In this document: positions 20,719-30,221 of the stretch, piece by piece | How the letters are laid out: every line of letters starts with the position of its first letter | How positions within the stretch are numbered: the first letter of the stretch is position 1 | From: Prochlorococcus sp. AG-355-P07 | GTDB taxonomy: Bacteria; Cyanobacteriota; Cyanobacteriia; PCC-6307; Cyanobiaceae | Assembly: GCA_003280575.1 (NCBI GenBank) | Contig: QCEN01000002.1 | Location: 155,194 to 219,193 of the forward strand | Direction: 5' to 3' | DNA length: 64,000 nt | Notes under the pieces: generated by a model | Told to the model about the DNA's origin: nothing | Seen by the model: only the letters and a program-made list of their open reading frames with translations | Database searches by the model: none | Position numbers and translations under genes: made by a program

Positions 20719-21591
20719 TTATTTATAACCTGCAAATAATTTCTTTAACTTAAATATTCCGTATCTTGGTGCAAATAAAAAAGCAAATAAAAATATAAAT
20801 GTTTGTGCCAAGACAATTGATCCACCTGTTTCAAGATCAAACCAAAAACTAACGTAGATTCCTATTAGGCTTGAGATAATTGCACTTAATACTGAAATTA
20901 TTGTCATCTTATCAAACTTATCCGTAAGTAAATATGCAGTTGCCCCTGGTGTAATCAACATTGCAACTACCAAAATAATTCCCACAGACTGCAAGCCCAC
21001 AACTGCTGCCAAAGATAAGCATGTGAGGAGTAAATAATGTAGAAAAAAAATATTAATCCCAACTGTTTTTGCATGTCTAGGATCAAAACAATAAAGCATT
21101 AAATCTTTTCTAAAAATTGATAAAAGGATCACTACCAATAAAGAAATAAATATGGTTTGTTTTACATCTGAAAGTGATATTCCTAATGGACTGCCAAAAA
21201 GAATAGAGTGCAGATCAATATTACTTTTAATTTTAGAGACTAATACGATTCCTAGAGCGAAAAATCCAGTAAATACCAACCCAATAACAGTATCTTCCTT
21301 AACTCGAGATTTCTGCTTTATAAACCCTATCAATGCTACTGAGCCAACTCCGAAAATAAATGCCCCTAATGAGAAAGGAAGACCTAATGCATAAGCAACC
21401 ACAACACCAGGCATTACTGAATGTGACACTGCATCTCCCATTAAAGCCCATCCTTTAAGGGTCAAATAACTAGATAAGAAACCACAAACAGCTGCTACTA
21501 ATGAACTCATAAGAAGTGCTTTTCTCATAAAGTCATGAGTTAGCGGATCTGTTATGAATGAATCTAAAGTTAAAAAAATACAGAGCTCCAT
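20719..21591 (-). CDS. mntB: Mn/Zn ABC transporter, permease
   Basis: ABC-3 type permease of 290 aa with about eight hydrophobic segments. Family marks include AAVCGFLSSYLTLKGWALMG, GDAVSHSVMPGVVVAY and LQSVGIILVVAMLITPGATA. It forms the membrane channel with the ATPase encoded 12 bases upstream and takes metal from the binding protein. Mn is favoured over Zn because of the partner binding protein; the gene symbol rests on that inference. Confidence 0.88.
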   Translation of the reverse strand: MELCIFLTLDSFITDPLTHDFMRKALLMSSLVAAVCGFLSSYLTLKGWALMGDAVSHSVMPGVVVAYALGLPFSLGAFIFGVGSVALIGFIKQKSRVKEDTVIGLVFTGFFALGIVLVSKIKSNIDLHSILFGSPLGISLSDVKQTIFISLLVVILLSIFRKDLMLYCFDPRHAKTVGINIFFLHYLLLTCLSLAAVVGLQSVGIILVVAMLITPGATAYLLTDKFDKMTIISVLSAIISSLIGIYVSFWFDLETGGSIVLAQTFIFLFAFLFAPRYGIFKLKKLFAGYK

Positions 21592-21603
21592 ATAATTTAA
21601 AAT

Positions 21604-22368
21604 TTAGGATTCAGGTCCGAACAAGAAATCAGGTGAGATCCCTCCAAAAGTGGTTGTAATATTTTCAGGAGTGAATACTTCAGAGGTCTCGCCATAAGCT
21701 ACAACAGTTTTGTTTATTAAAAGAACCAAATCACAAAATTCACGGACATGAATCATATCATGTGTCGATAATAAGATAGTTTTACCCTCATTTTTAAATT
21801 GAATAAACAATTCCGAGATAAGCTTCTCAGTTCTTATATCAACACCTGAAAAAGGCTCATCAAGAAGTAATATTGACGCTCTTTGAGCAATTGCTCTGGC
21901 TAAAAAAGTTCTTTTTCTCTGACCTCCAGATAAATTTCCAATAGGTGTAGATAAATGATCAGTAAGATCAACTCTTTCAATAGCATCTTTTACCGCCTGA
22001 ACATCAGACTCTCTTGGACATCTAAATATATTCATTGAGCCATATCTTCCCATCATCACAACATCCCAAACATTTACTGGGAATTGGCTATCAATTCCCT
22101 CATTTTGAGGCACATAAGCAATTGTCTGATCTTTTTGAGCAGATCTTACAGACTCTCCATTTATTCTGATTTTTCCCTTTGAAATATTTACAAAACCAGT
22201 CAAAGCATTAAAAAAAGTTGTTTTACCGGCCCCATTCATTCCTACTAACCCGCAAATCTGGCCAGCTTTCAATCTTAGATTGGCATCATACAAAGCCACC
22301 TTACCGTTGTAATCCACACAAATATTCTCTGCATCAATCCTAAAGTTTTGATAATTAGTTGTTTCCAT
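21604..22368 (-). CDS. mntA: Mn/Zn ABC transporter, ATP-binding protein
   Basis: ABC ATPase of 254 aa that powers metal import. It has Walker A (GLVGMNGAGKTTFFNAL), the signature LSGGQRKRTFLARAI, Walker B (ILLLDEPFSGVD) and the H-loop (STHD), so it should be active. The gene lies three bases after the binding-protein gene and 12 bases before the permease gene. Confidence 0.92.
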   Translation of the reverse strand: METTNYQNFRIDAENICVDYNGKVALYDANLRLKAGQICGLVGMNGAGKTTFFNALTGFVNISKGKIRINGESVRSAQKDQTIAYVPQNEGIDSQFPVNVWDVVMMGRYGSMNIFRCPRESDVQAVKDAIERVDLTDHLSTPIGNLSGGQRKRTFLARAIAQRASILLLDEPFSGVDIRTEKLISELFIQFKNEGKTILLSTHDMIHVREFCDLVLLINKTVVAYGETSEVFTPENITTTFGGISPDFLFGPES

Positions 22369-22371
22369 AAT

Positions 22372-23271
22372 TCAAAGAAGCCCTTTTTTAATCAGATCTA
22401 AATTATGCTCAAGCATTTTTATATAAGAACTGGCAGGACCACTATCATCAGATAATGAATCAACAAAAAGATTTCCTCCAAAATTAGCTCCAGTTTCGTT
22501 TGCAACAACCATTTGAGATTCGTTACTTACGGTACTTTCGCAAAATACTGATGGAACATTTTTTTCTTTAACTAATGAAATTGTTCTAGCCATTCTTTTG
22601 GGAGTAATTTGACTCTCAGCATTAACTGGCCACAAATAAACTTCCTCTAATCCATAATCATTTGTTAAATATGAAAAAGCTCCTTCACAACTTACTAGAT
22701 ACCTTCTATCTTTATTTAAGTTATTAATAAAAAGTGAAAATTCTTTATCTATTGCAGAGAGTTTATCTTTATACATTTTTCCATTTTTTTCAAATAATTT
22801 CCTTTTGGAGGGCCTCAATTCTGATAAAGAATCCACAAGGACATCTACGTATATCATCCCTCTTTTTGGAGAAATCCAAGCATGAGGGTTTGGTTTCCCT
22901 TTATAAAAATCTTCACTTATAACAATAGGATCTAAATCTTCTGCGACAGTAATTCTTTTAACTTTTAAGTTAGAAACAAATTTTTTAGCCCATAATTCAA
23001 ATCCAAATCCATTATCAATGAAAACAAAAGCACTAGAAGCATTTACCAAATCACTTGGAGTTGGTTGGTACCCATGAACTTCAACTCCAGGTTTTGTTAT
23101 AGATCTAACAATATATTCATCTTTAGCTACATTTCTAATTATGTCCGCCAAAACAGTAAAACTTGCCAGTATTACTTCTTTACCTTCACTTTTATTTGAT
23201 ATTCTCCTACATGAGACTGAAACGAGAGAAAGCAGAAGTAACAAACTTAAAAAAAGAACATTTTTTCTCAT
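22372..23271 (-). CDS. mntC: Mn/Zn ABC transporter, substrate-binding lipoprotein
   Basis: Cluster A-I periplasmic binding protein. The start chosen is the ATG at 23271 (MRKNVLFLS), because it directly precedes a signal peptide ending at a Cys (VSVSC) that may be lipidated; an ATG 33 bases upstream would overlap the previous gene. Likely metal ligands are the His in VHGYQPTPSDL, the His in NPHAWISPKRG, the Glu in SCEGAFSYLTNDYGL and an Asp in VDSLSDDSGP. The absence of a long His-rich loop and the likeness to MntC/PsaA suggest Mn2+, fitting photosystem II demand. Confidence 0.87.
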   Translation of the reverse strand: MRKNVLFLSLLLLLSLVSVSCRRISNKSEGKEVILASFTVLADIIRNVAKDEYIVRSITKPGVEVHGYQPTPSDLVNASSAFVFIDNGFGFELWAKKFVSNLKVKRITVAEDLDPIVISEDFYKGKPNPHAWISPKRGMIYVDVLVDSLSELRPSKRKLFEKNGKMYKDKLSAIDKEFSLFINNLNKDRRYLVSCEGAFSYLTNDYGLEEVYLWPVNAESQITPKRMARTISLVKEKNVPSVFCESTVSNESQMVVANETGANFGGNLFVDSLSDDSGPASSYIKMLEHNLDLIKKGLL

Positions 23272-23293
23272 ATCTGAGATATTTATCGTTAGA

Positions 23294-24628
23294 TTATGAA
23301 CCAAAAGATAATTTCATAATTGGTTTTCTGAGTTCAGAAATAAATCCTTTCCAATTTATTTTTTCTTTTTCAAAAGCTTTTTCAACAATTTTCTCAGAAT
23401 TTTTCTTTATGAACTCCAAATCAGGTTCTTCTACTCCTTTTGTTATAGCCATAAAATCAGCCAAAGAAGTCGATACTACTCTTGTTAAGTAAGCGGCACT
23501 GACAGCCTGAAATGTTCCAGAGACAAGCCAATTTGGGCCATGCAATTTGGTTATGCCAATTAGAGTCTGTCCACTCCATTCAATAACTCCCTGAGAAATT
23601 GCAGTCTTTAAAATCTCTTTAGATACTTTATCTAAAATTTCGGGAGACCAATTACATCCCCATATAGACTTAATTTCTTTAATCATTAATGAATTTAGTA
23701 CTGTCATCGCCAATACATCAATTGATGGGATAGGAGAGATGAAAACAGTAGTCGCTACAAGAATTTGATTTTTTCTTTGTATACCTTTTAACTGTATTCT
23801 TCTGATCCCTTCAATTTCAGATTGCCAGACAACATGAAGTTCTTTCAAGAGCCTTTTTTTTGTATTTTCAATATTTTTAGATGAACTTATGAAAAACTTC
23901 CTTAAAGAAAAAGGTATATTTGTAATTTCATTTTTATCCACATCAAAAGTAATAATTTTATTTATAAAGTCACTTGAAATTTGAGACTTTAGGTCTTCTA
24001 TCTGATTTTTGGCTTCTATTTCGTTAGAAGTGAAAGCCACCAACCAGATAGGCATATTTTTAGGAAACTTTTCCAGCCACAAAAAATCATTTGCCGACAA
24101 AGGTAACTTTATAAAATACAAGACTGCATCACTATTCAAAGCTTCTCTTGGAATAATTTCAGAAGAATTGTATTTAGGTAGTTTTTCATATGAATCAATT
24201 TCAAACTTATCTGCCTTAAAATGACTTTTCAAAAGAGAGTGAAAACTTTGATAATGTTTCTGTCCAATGCAACTTATTTTTTCTTTTTCACATCTATTAA
24301 GAATCGATTCAAGTATTTTTTGTCTTTTTGAATTCTGTTTCTCTAATTCATTAGTTGCTTCAAGTTCTTCAAAAAAATTTAAATCCTCATTACATAGATT
24401 TATCCAACCATCTAAATTATTTGGCTCATTAAATTTAGGCTTATCATTCTTCAAGTAAAAATAGCCACCCAGACATAACGCAAAAAATCCTATTGAGCCG
24501 CCTGCAAAATGAATTAAGTCACTAACAATCCATTCCCCAAAACCTAATAATAATAAAATAAAAAGAAGATTTTTTTTTGGAAACTTTATGAAATCCTTTA
24601 AAAAGCTGTCTTTACTAATATCAAACAC
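23294..24628 (-). CDS. DUF697 membrane protein with degenerate GTPase-like domain
   Basis: Protein of 444 aa, GTG start. Two hydrophobic helices (about 21-38 and 44-58) are followed by a region that looks like a G domain without its catalytic motifs. At the P-loop position the sequence reads CIGQKHYQSFHSLL (120-133), lacking GKS/T. At the base-recognition position it reads VAFTSNE (197-203) instead of NKxD. The C-terminal DUF697 domain (about 270-420) has SPIPSIDVLAMTVLNSLM and GPNWLVSGTFQAVSAAYL. Related proteins are intact GTPases in other cyanobacteria; here nucleotide binding is probably lost. It sits 22 bases upstream of the metal-binding lipoprotein gene. Confidence 0.75.
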   Translation of the reverse strand: MFDISKDSFLKDFIKFPKKNLLFILLLLGFGEWIVSDLIHFAGGSIGFFALCLGGYFYLKNDKPKFNEPNNLDGWINLCNEDLNFFEELEATNELEKQNSKRQKILESILNRCEKEKISCIGQKHYQSFHSLLKSHFKADKFEIDSYEKLPKYNSSEIIPREALNSDAVLYFIKLPLSANDFLWLEKFPKNMPIWLVAFTSNEIEAKNQIEDLKSQISSDFINKIITFDVDKNEITNIPFSLRKFFISSSKNIENTKKRLLKELHVVWQSEIEGIRRIQLKGIQRKNQILVATTVFISPIPSIDVLAMTVLNSLMIKEIKSIWGCNWSPEILDKVSKEILKTAISQGVIEWSGQTLIGITKLHGPNWLVSGTFQAVSAAYLTRVVSTSLADFMAITKGVEEPDLEFIKKNSEKIVEKAFEKEKINWKGFISELRKPIMKLSFGS

Positions 24629-24793
24629 AATACTTTTATTATCTAATTTTATTTTAATGCAAGTTGTGAATGAGAAAAGCGAAATTACATAAGTCGTTAA
24701 TCAAAAGATAAAAATTTAAGGCTTTTAAAAAGACTTATTGCATAACTAGATGCTAAGTTAATAAACTATTTAAATAACTTAAGAAACATCAAG

Positions 24794-25216
24794 ATGTCTA
24801 ATTCAAATTTCAGCAATAATCCTGGACAAGAAAATTACAGAGGTCGTTCATATAATGAAAGATCGAATTTCAGAGATAGATCCGGCGGCAGAAGAGATGG
24901 AGGAGGATTCCGCATAAAATTGAGTGATAACGAAATGAAAGCTGTTAAGTCAATACAAGAGACATTTCAATTAAGATCTACCGTGGCAGTTCTGGGTTTC
25001 TCTGTTAGAACACTTAGCGAAATGATCAAAGACGAAAAATTGATTGAATCAATCACAGAATATGCAAAAAATAATAAAAACTCTTCTCCGAATAGACAAC
25101 TACAAAATACCCATGAAGAAAAGGCAAAAATAGCTCCTGACCCTTTTGCAAGACCTGTAAAAAGTACGTCAACTGAAGATATACAATCTAACGAAGTAGA
25201 AGAGGATGGCCAATAA
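24794..25216 (+). CDS. Conserved R/G-rich N-terminal small protein
   Basis: Not assigned to a characterised family. The first 45 residues are rich in Arg, Gly, Asn and Ser (YRGRSYNERSNFRDRSGG), like the RGG tails of RNA-binding proteins. A conserved-looking helical segment of about 45 residues follows (LSDNEMKAVKSIQETFQLRS to LSEMIKDEKL), then a polar tail. There is no membrane segment. The stop overlaps the trpS start by 11 bases, so the two are translationally coupled. An RNA-related role is only a guess. Confidence 0.7.
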   Translation: MSNSNFSNNPGQENYRGRSYNERSNFRDRSGGRRDGGGFRIKLSDNEMKAVKSIQETFQLRSTVAVLGFSVRTLSEMIKDEKLIESITEYAKNNKNSSPNRQLQNTHEEKAKIAPDPFARPVKSTSTEDIQSNEVEEDGQ

Positions 25217-26222
25217 AAAAAGAATTCTTTCGGGAGTACAACCAACTGGTGATTTACATATAGGAAATTGGCTTGGGGCCATAAATAATTGGGTTACTCT
25301 GCAAGAGGAATATGAAACATTTCTATGTGTAGTTGATTTGCATGCAATCACAGCTTCATATAATCCCAAAGAATTATCTAAAAACACTATCTCTACTGCG
25401 GCTTTGTACGTCGCTTGTGGGATAGATCCCAAAATATGCTCAATTTTTGTCCAAAGTCAGATTTCTGCTCATTCAGAACTTTGTTGGATATTAAATTGCA
25501 TGACTCCTATAAATTGGATGGAAAGAATGATCCAATTCAAAGAAAAATCTATACAACAGGGAAATAATGTATCCATTGGATTATTTGACTATCCGATCCT
25601 AATGGCTGCAGACATTCTCCTATATGATGCTGACTTTGTACCAGTAGGTGAGGATCAAAAACAACATCTTGAACTTGCCAGAGATATTGCACAACAAAGA
25701 ATTAATGCCAGATTTAGTAAGGATAAAAATATTTTAAAAATCCCTCAACCAATAATCATGAAGAATGGGTCAAAAATAATGAGTTTAATTGATGGTTCAA
25801 AAAAGATGAGCAAAAGTGATTCCAACGAGGGCAGTCGCATTAACTTATTAGATCCTCCTGAAATAATCACAAAAAAAATAAAAAGAGCAAAAAGTGACAG
25901 TTCTGTTGGAATAGAATTTAACAACCCTGAGAGACCAGAATCAAAAAATCTTTTGATGATTTATTCAATATTGTCTGGAAAAGAAATTTCTCAATGTGAG
26001 AATGAATTCTCAGAGACTGGATGGGGAACATTTAAAAAATTAATTACTGAACAACTTATTGAATCACTAGAACCTATTCAGAAAAAATATAAATTATTAA
26101 TTAATGATCCCTATCAATTAAATAAAATCCTTGATGAAGGGAAGGAAAAAGCTGAAGATTTAGCAAATCAAACTCTAAAAAGAGTTAAATCAAAATTAGG
26201 ATTCTTTGAGATGGAGAAATAA
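25206..26222 (+). CDS. trpS: Tryptophanyl-tRNA synthetase
   Basis: Class I aminoacyl-tRNA synthetase. It has GVQPTGDLHIGNW (HIGH-type motif), GEDQKQHLELARD and the KMSKS loop SKKMSKSD. The 338 aa are full length. The ATG at 25206 lies inside the end of the preceding gene. thrS follows after three bases, so two tRNA synthetases form one operon. Confidence 0.97.
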   Translation: MANKKRILSGVQPTGDLHIGNWLGAINNWVTLQEEYETFLCVVDLHAITASYNPKELSKNTISTAALYVACGIDPKICSIFVQSQISAHSELCWILNCMTPINWMERMIQFKEKSIQQGNNVSIGLFDYPILMAADILLYDADFVPVGEDQKQHLELARDIAQQRINARFSKDKNILKIPQPIIMKNGSKIMSLIDGSKKMSKSDSNEGSRINLLDPPEIITKKIKRAKSDSSVGIEFNNPERPESKNLLMIYSILSGKEISQCENEFSETGWGTFKKLITEQLIESLEPIQKKYKLLINDPYQLNKILDEGKEKAEDLANQTLKRVKSKLGFFEMEK

Positions 26223-26225
26223 TTT

Positions 26226-28142
26226 ATGCCAATAATTACCTTACCAGATGGTTCAAAAAAGGTTTTCGAAAAATCTGTAACTATTTTAGAAATTGCTCAG
26301 AGTATAGGCGCTGGATTAGCTAAAGCAACAATTGCTGGGAAAGTGAATGATGTTCTTCTTGATGCAACCATTCCGATAAATATAGATTCCAAAGTTGTAA
26401 TCATCACATCAAAAGATAAAGAAGGAATTGAAATAATAAGGCATTCCTTTGCTCACCTTATTGGTCATGCAGTTAAACAAATTTACCCAAATATTAAAAT
26501 GGCGATTGGGCCTGTAATTGAAGATGGTTTTTATTATGATATTTTTTCTGAATATAGATTTACTCCTGAAGATTTAATAAAAATAGAAAATAGAATTAAT
26601 GAATTAATAAAAACGAACTATGACGTTGAAATTTTACAAGTTTCCAAAGAAGAAGCAATTAAAACTTTTAAAGAAAGAGAAGAGACTTTTAAATTACGAA
26701 TAATTGAAGAAATATCTGAAGAAGGTCTTATAAATTTATATAAACACGAAGAATATATCGACATGTGTAGAGGGCCTCACGTACCTAACACAAGACATTT
26801 GAGACACTTTAAGTTACTTAAATTATCAGGTTCATACTGGAGAGGTAATAGCGAGAATGAATCATTACAGAGAATATATGGAACTGCATGGGCTAAAGAA
26901 AAAGAACTCAAAGATTATTTAATAAGAATTGAAGAGGCGGAAAAAAGAGATCATAGAAAACTTGGAAAAAAACATTCACTATTTCATATACAAGAAGAAT
27001 CTCCAGGCATGATTTTTTGGCATCCAAATGGATGGACAATCTACCAAGTCCTGGAAAAATACATAAGAGAAATACTTAAAAAAAATGATTATTTAGAAAT
27101 TAAAACACCACAAGCTGTTGATAAATCTCTTTGGGAAAAATCCGGTCATTGGGAAAAATTCAGAGACGATATGTTCACTACCGCATCAGAAAATAGAACT
27201 TATGCAATTAAACCAATGAACTGTCCATGCCATATTCAAGTATTTAATCAAGGTTTAAAAAGTTATAAGGATTTACCTATTCGTCTTGCGGAATTCGGTT
27301 CTTGTCACAGAAATGAGCCCTCTGGAGCACTACATGGATTGATGAGAGTAAGAAACTTTACTCAAGATGATGCGCACATATTTTGCACAGAAGAGCAAAT
27401 CCAAGAAGAGGTATCTACTTTTATCGATCTTGTTTTCGAGGTTTATAAAACTTTTGGTTTTAATGAAATAATTATTAAATTATCAACTCGTCCTGAAAAA
27501 AGGGTAGGTAGTGAAGAGATTTGGGATAAATCAGAAGAGGCTCTTACAAAAGCTCTCGATAATAAGAATCTTAAATGGGAGCTGCAACCTGGAGAAGGTG
27601 CTTTTTATGGTCCAAAAATAGAATTCTCATTAAAAGATTGTCTTAATAGAGTCTGGCAATGCGGAACTATTCAGGTTGATTTCTCAATGCCTATTAGATT
27701 GGATGCAACATATGTAGATATTGATAATGAAAAAAGAAATCCAGTAATGCTTCATAGAGCAATTTTAGGATCCTTTGAGAGATTTATCGGAATCTTAATT
27801 GAACAATACGAAGCGAAATTCCCAATTTGGCTCGCTCCTTATCAAATAACTTTATTGAGCATTACCGATAGAAATAATGAAAAGTGTTTAAGGTTTAATG
27901 AATTAATAAAGACTAATGGTTACCGTTCAAAAGTTGATATCAGGAATGAGAAAATAGGATACAAAATTAGAGAGGCAACCCTTGGGAGAGTCCCATTAAT
28001 TGCTGTTATTGGGGATAAAGAAGAGGAAATTGATTCGGTCGCATTAAGGGCTTTAGATGGAACAAATTTAGGTACTTTCGATTTACCCAATTTATATAAA
28101 ATAATGGATGAATTAATAAAGAAAAAAGGTAGAACTGAATAA
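26226..28142 (+). CDS. thrS: Threonyl-tRNA synthetase
   Basis: Class II synthetase of 638 aa. An N-terminal TGS domain (1-60) is followed by the editing domain with the metal-site [11 protein letters not shown] and CRGPHVPNT. The catalytic core has the zinc Cys in [10 protein letters not shown], motif 2 [20 protein letters not shown] and motif 3 [13 protein letters not shown], and a C-terminal anticodon-binding domain completes it. All domains are present, so it should both charge and edit. Confidence 0.97.
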   Translation: MPIITLPDGSKKVFEKSVTILEIAQSIGAGLAKATIAGKVNDVLLDATIPINIDSKVVIITSKDKEGIEIIRHSFAHLIGHAVKQIYPNIKMAIGPVIEDGFYYDIFSEYRFTPEDLIKIENRINELIKTNYDVEILQVSKEEAIKTFKEREETFKLRIIEEISEEGLINLYKHEEYIDMCRGPHVPNTRHLRHFKLLKLSGSYWRGNSENESLQRIYGTAWAKEKELKDYLIRIEEAEKRDHRKLGKKHSLFHIQEESPGMIFWHPNGWTIYQVLEKYIREILKKNDYLEIKTPQAVDKSLWEKSGHWEKFRDDMFTTASENRTYAIKPMNCPCHIQVFNQGLKSYKDLPIRLAEFGSCHRNEPSGALHGLMRVRNFTQDDAHIFCTEEQIQEEVSTFIDLVFEVYKTFGFNEIIIKLSTRPEKRVGSEEIWDKSEEALTKALDNKNLKWELQPGEGAFYGPKIEFSLKDCLNRVWQCGTIQVDFSMPIRLDATYVDIDNEKRNPVMLHRAILGSFERFIGILIEQYEAKFPIWLAPYQITLLSITDRNNEKCLRFNELIKTNGYRSKVDIRNEKIGYKIREATLGRVPLIAVIGDKEEEIDSVALRALDGTNLGTFDLPNLYKIMDELIKKKGRTE

Positions 28143-28151
28143 TTTTAATAT

Positions 28152-29187
28152 ATGAATTTTCTGGCTTGTGATTTAGGAGGTACCAAGGTTCTATTGGGCA
28201 TATTTAAAACAGACATCAATGATGATTCACCCAAATTAATATTCAAAAAGAAATATTTATCTTCTGCATGGGATTCTTTTGAACTAATCCTAGAAGATTT
28301 TCTAGAAAAGCAATGCAAAAATATATCTTATCCTTATTCTGCTTGTTTCGCAGTAGCTGGTCCTTTGTCTAACAACAAAGCAAAAATAATAAATTTATCA
28401 TGGGATATATCTGGAAATTCTTTAAAGAACAAATTTAATTTTAAAAACATTGAGCTAATTAATGATTTCGCAGTGCAAATTTACGGAATACCTTATTTAA
28501 AAAAAAATCAATATTCTATTATCCAAAATGGATCCCACTATGAAGGAGCTAATAATGATTTGCATGCAATTGTTGGAGCAGGGACTGGTTTGGGTATTGC
28601 AAGAGGAATAATATCGGGGGGGTGGAGTAAAAGTTTTAGCTAGTGAAGGTGGTCATGTTGAGTACTCGCCAAAGTCAAAATTAGAATGGGAATTAAAAAT
28701 TTGGCTTAAGAATTATCTTAAAGTTGAGAGGATATCTTGTGAAAGAATTATTAGCGGAACTGGTTTATCAAGAATTGCCGAATGGAGGCTTAGCAAACCT
28801 GATGCCCAAAACCATTCTCTACAAAAATATTTAAAAGAAATTAAAAATTTTGATGCTGCGAGAAAAAAACTACCTGAAAAAATTTGTAATCTTTCTAAAG
28901 ACGGGGATAAGCTAATGATTGAAGTTGAGAGAATTTGGTTAGGCGCATATGCCTCTTTGTTAGGAGATGTTGCTCTTCAAGAATTGTGCTTTGGCGGTTT
29001 ATGGATTTCTGGAGGAACTGCCCCAAAACATTTCAAAAACTTTAAATCAGATTTATTTATGAAACAATTTTTCGACAAGGGAAGATTAGAAGATATTCTT
29101 AAAACAATACCTATGAAAGTAATCTTAGATGAAGAGTTTGGACTTTTTAGTGCAGCCTGCAGAGCAAAAATGCTTTTAAAAACTTAG
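28152..29187 (+). pseudogene. glk: Glucokinase, interrupted by a +1 frameshift in a G7 run
   Basis: ROK-unrelated glucokinase family (LACDLGGTKVLLGIF at the N-terminus, GAGTGLGIA before the break). The first frame runs from ATG 28152 to a TAG at 28641-28643 (163 aa). After the run of seven G at 28616-28622, the frame one base over continues without stops to 29187. It reads GVKVLASEGGHVEYSPKSK and, later, GGLWISGGTAPKH, which are normal glucokinase sequence. With six G the product would be 344 aa, a normal length. Either this is a sequencing indel, a recent inactivation, or a site of slippage or phase variation. It lies nine bases after thrS and seven before thrB. Confidence 0.88.
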
Positions 29188-29194
29188 TAAAAAA

Positions 29195-30142
29195 ATGTCT
29201 ATTCCTGAAGTAGGTAAAAAAATAAGGGTAACAGTACCATCCACAACTGCCAATTTAGGGCCTGGATTCGATTGTCTTGGAGCAGCATTAGATCTGTATA
29301 ATGAGTTTATTTTTACAAGAATTAAAGGTGCTGGAGATAGATTTGATTTAATAATGGAAAGTACAGATGGTAATCATTTAAGAGGAGGACCTGAAAACTT
29401 GGTTTTTAGAGCGGCTCAGAAAGTATGGGAGAGCGCAAATATGGATCCTTTTGCACTTGAAGCGAGAGTAAAGTTAGCAGTGCCTCCTGCACGCGGGCTT
29501 GGAAGTAGTGCTACAGCAATAGTTGCTGGACTAATTGGAGCAAATGCAATAATGAACTCTCCATTGTCCAAAGAAAAACTCCTAGAACTTGCCATTGATA
29601 TAGAAGGTCATCCTGATAATGTAGTTCCCTCTCTTCTGGGTGGGCTTTGTTTGACCGCCAGGTCCTCTTCTCAAAGATGGAGAATTATTAGATGTGATTG
29701 GCACGATTCAATTAAAGCTGTTGTAGCAATACCTGCAATTCGTCTAAGCACAAGTGAAGCTAGAAAAGTTATGCCCAAGAATATACCTATATCTGATGCA
29801 GTAACAAATATGGGAGCACTCACTTTATTACTAAACGGCTTAAAAGCAGGTAATGCAGAACTTATTAAAGAAGGAATGTTTGATAAGCTACATGAACCCT
29901 ATAGATGGAAACTTATTAAAGGCGGACTAGAAGTCAAAGATGCCGCTCTAAATGCAGGTGCTTTAGGATGCGCAATTAGTGGGGCTGGGCCAAGTATATT
30001 AGCTTTGTGTAAAAAAGAAAATGGTAAAAACGTCAGTCAAGCAATGGTGAAAGCATGGGAAAAGGCAGGAGTAGCTAGCAGAGCACCATTCTTAAACGTT
30101 CAAACAACAGGTAGTCAATTTAGTACTATCTCCGCTAAGTAG
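29195..30142 (+). CDS. thrB: Homoserine kinase
   Basis: GHMP kinase that phosphorylates homoserine on the way to threonine. GHMP motif 1 is VPSTTANLGPGFDCLG, motif 2 is VPPARGLGSSATAIVAG, and motif 3 is GCAISGAGPSILALCK. The length of 315 aa is normal. It is placed after thrS and glk in a plus-strand run, which groups threonine synthesis and threonyl-tRNA charging, though this may be coincidence. Confidence 0.97.
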   Translation: MSIPEVGKKIRVTVPSTTANLGPGFDCLGAALDLYNEFIFTRIKGAGDRFDLIMESTDGNHLRGGPENLVFRAAQKVWESANMDPFALEARVKLAVPPARGLGSSATAIVAGLIGANAIMNSPLSKEKLLELAIDIEGHPDNVVPSLLGGLCLTARSSSQRWRIIRCDWHDSIKAVVAIPAIRLSTSEARKVMPKNIPISDAVTNMGALTLLLNGLKAGNAELIKEGMFDKLHEPYRWKLIKGGLEVKDAALNAGALGCAISGAGPSILALCKKENGKNVSQAMVKAWEKAGVASRAPFLNVQTTGSQFSTISAK

Positions 30143-30221
30143 TTTTACTTAGGCATTTTTAATGTTATAGTCTCAAGCTAGTACAACTTCAACTAGAATA
30201 AAAAAATTATTCATTACATAA

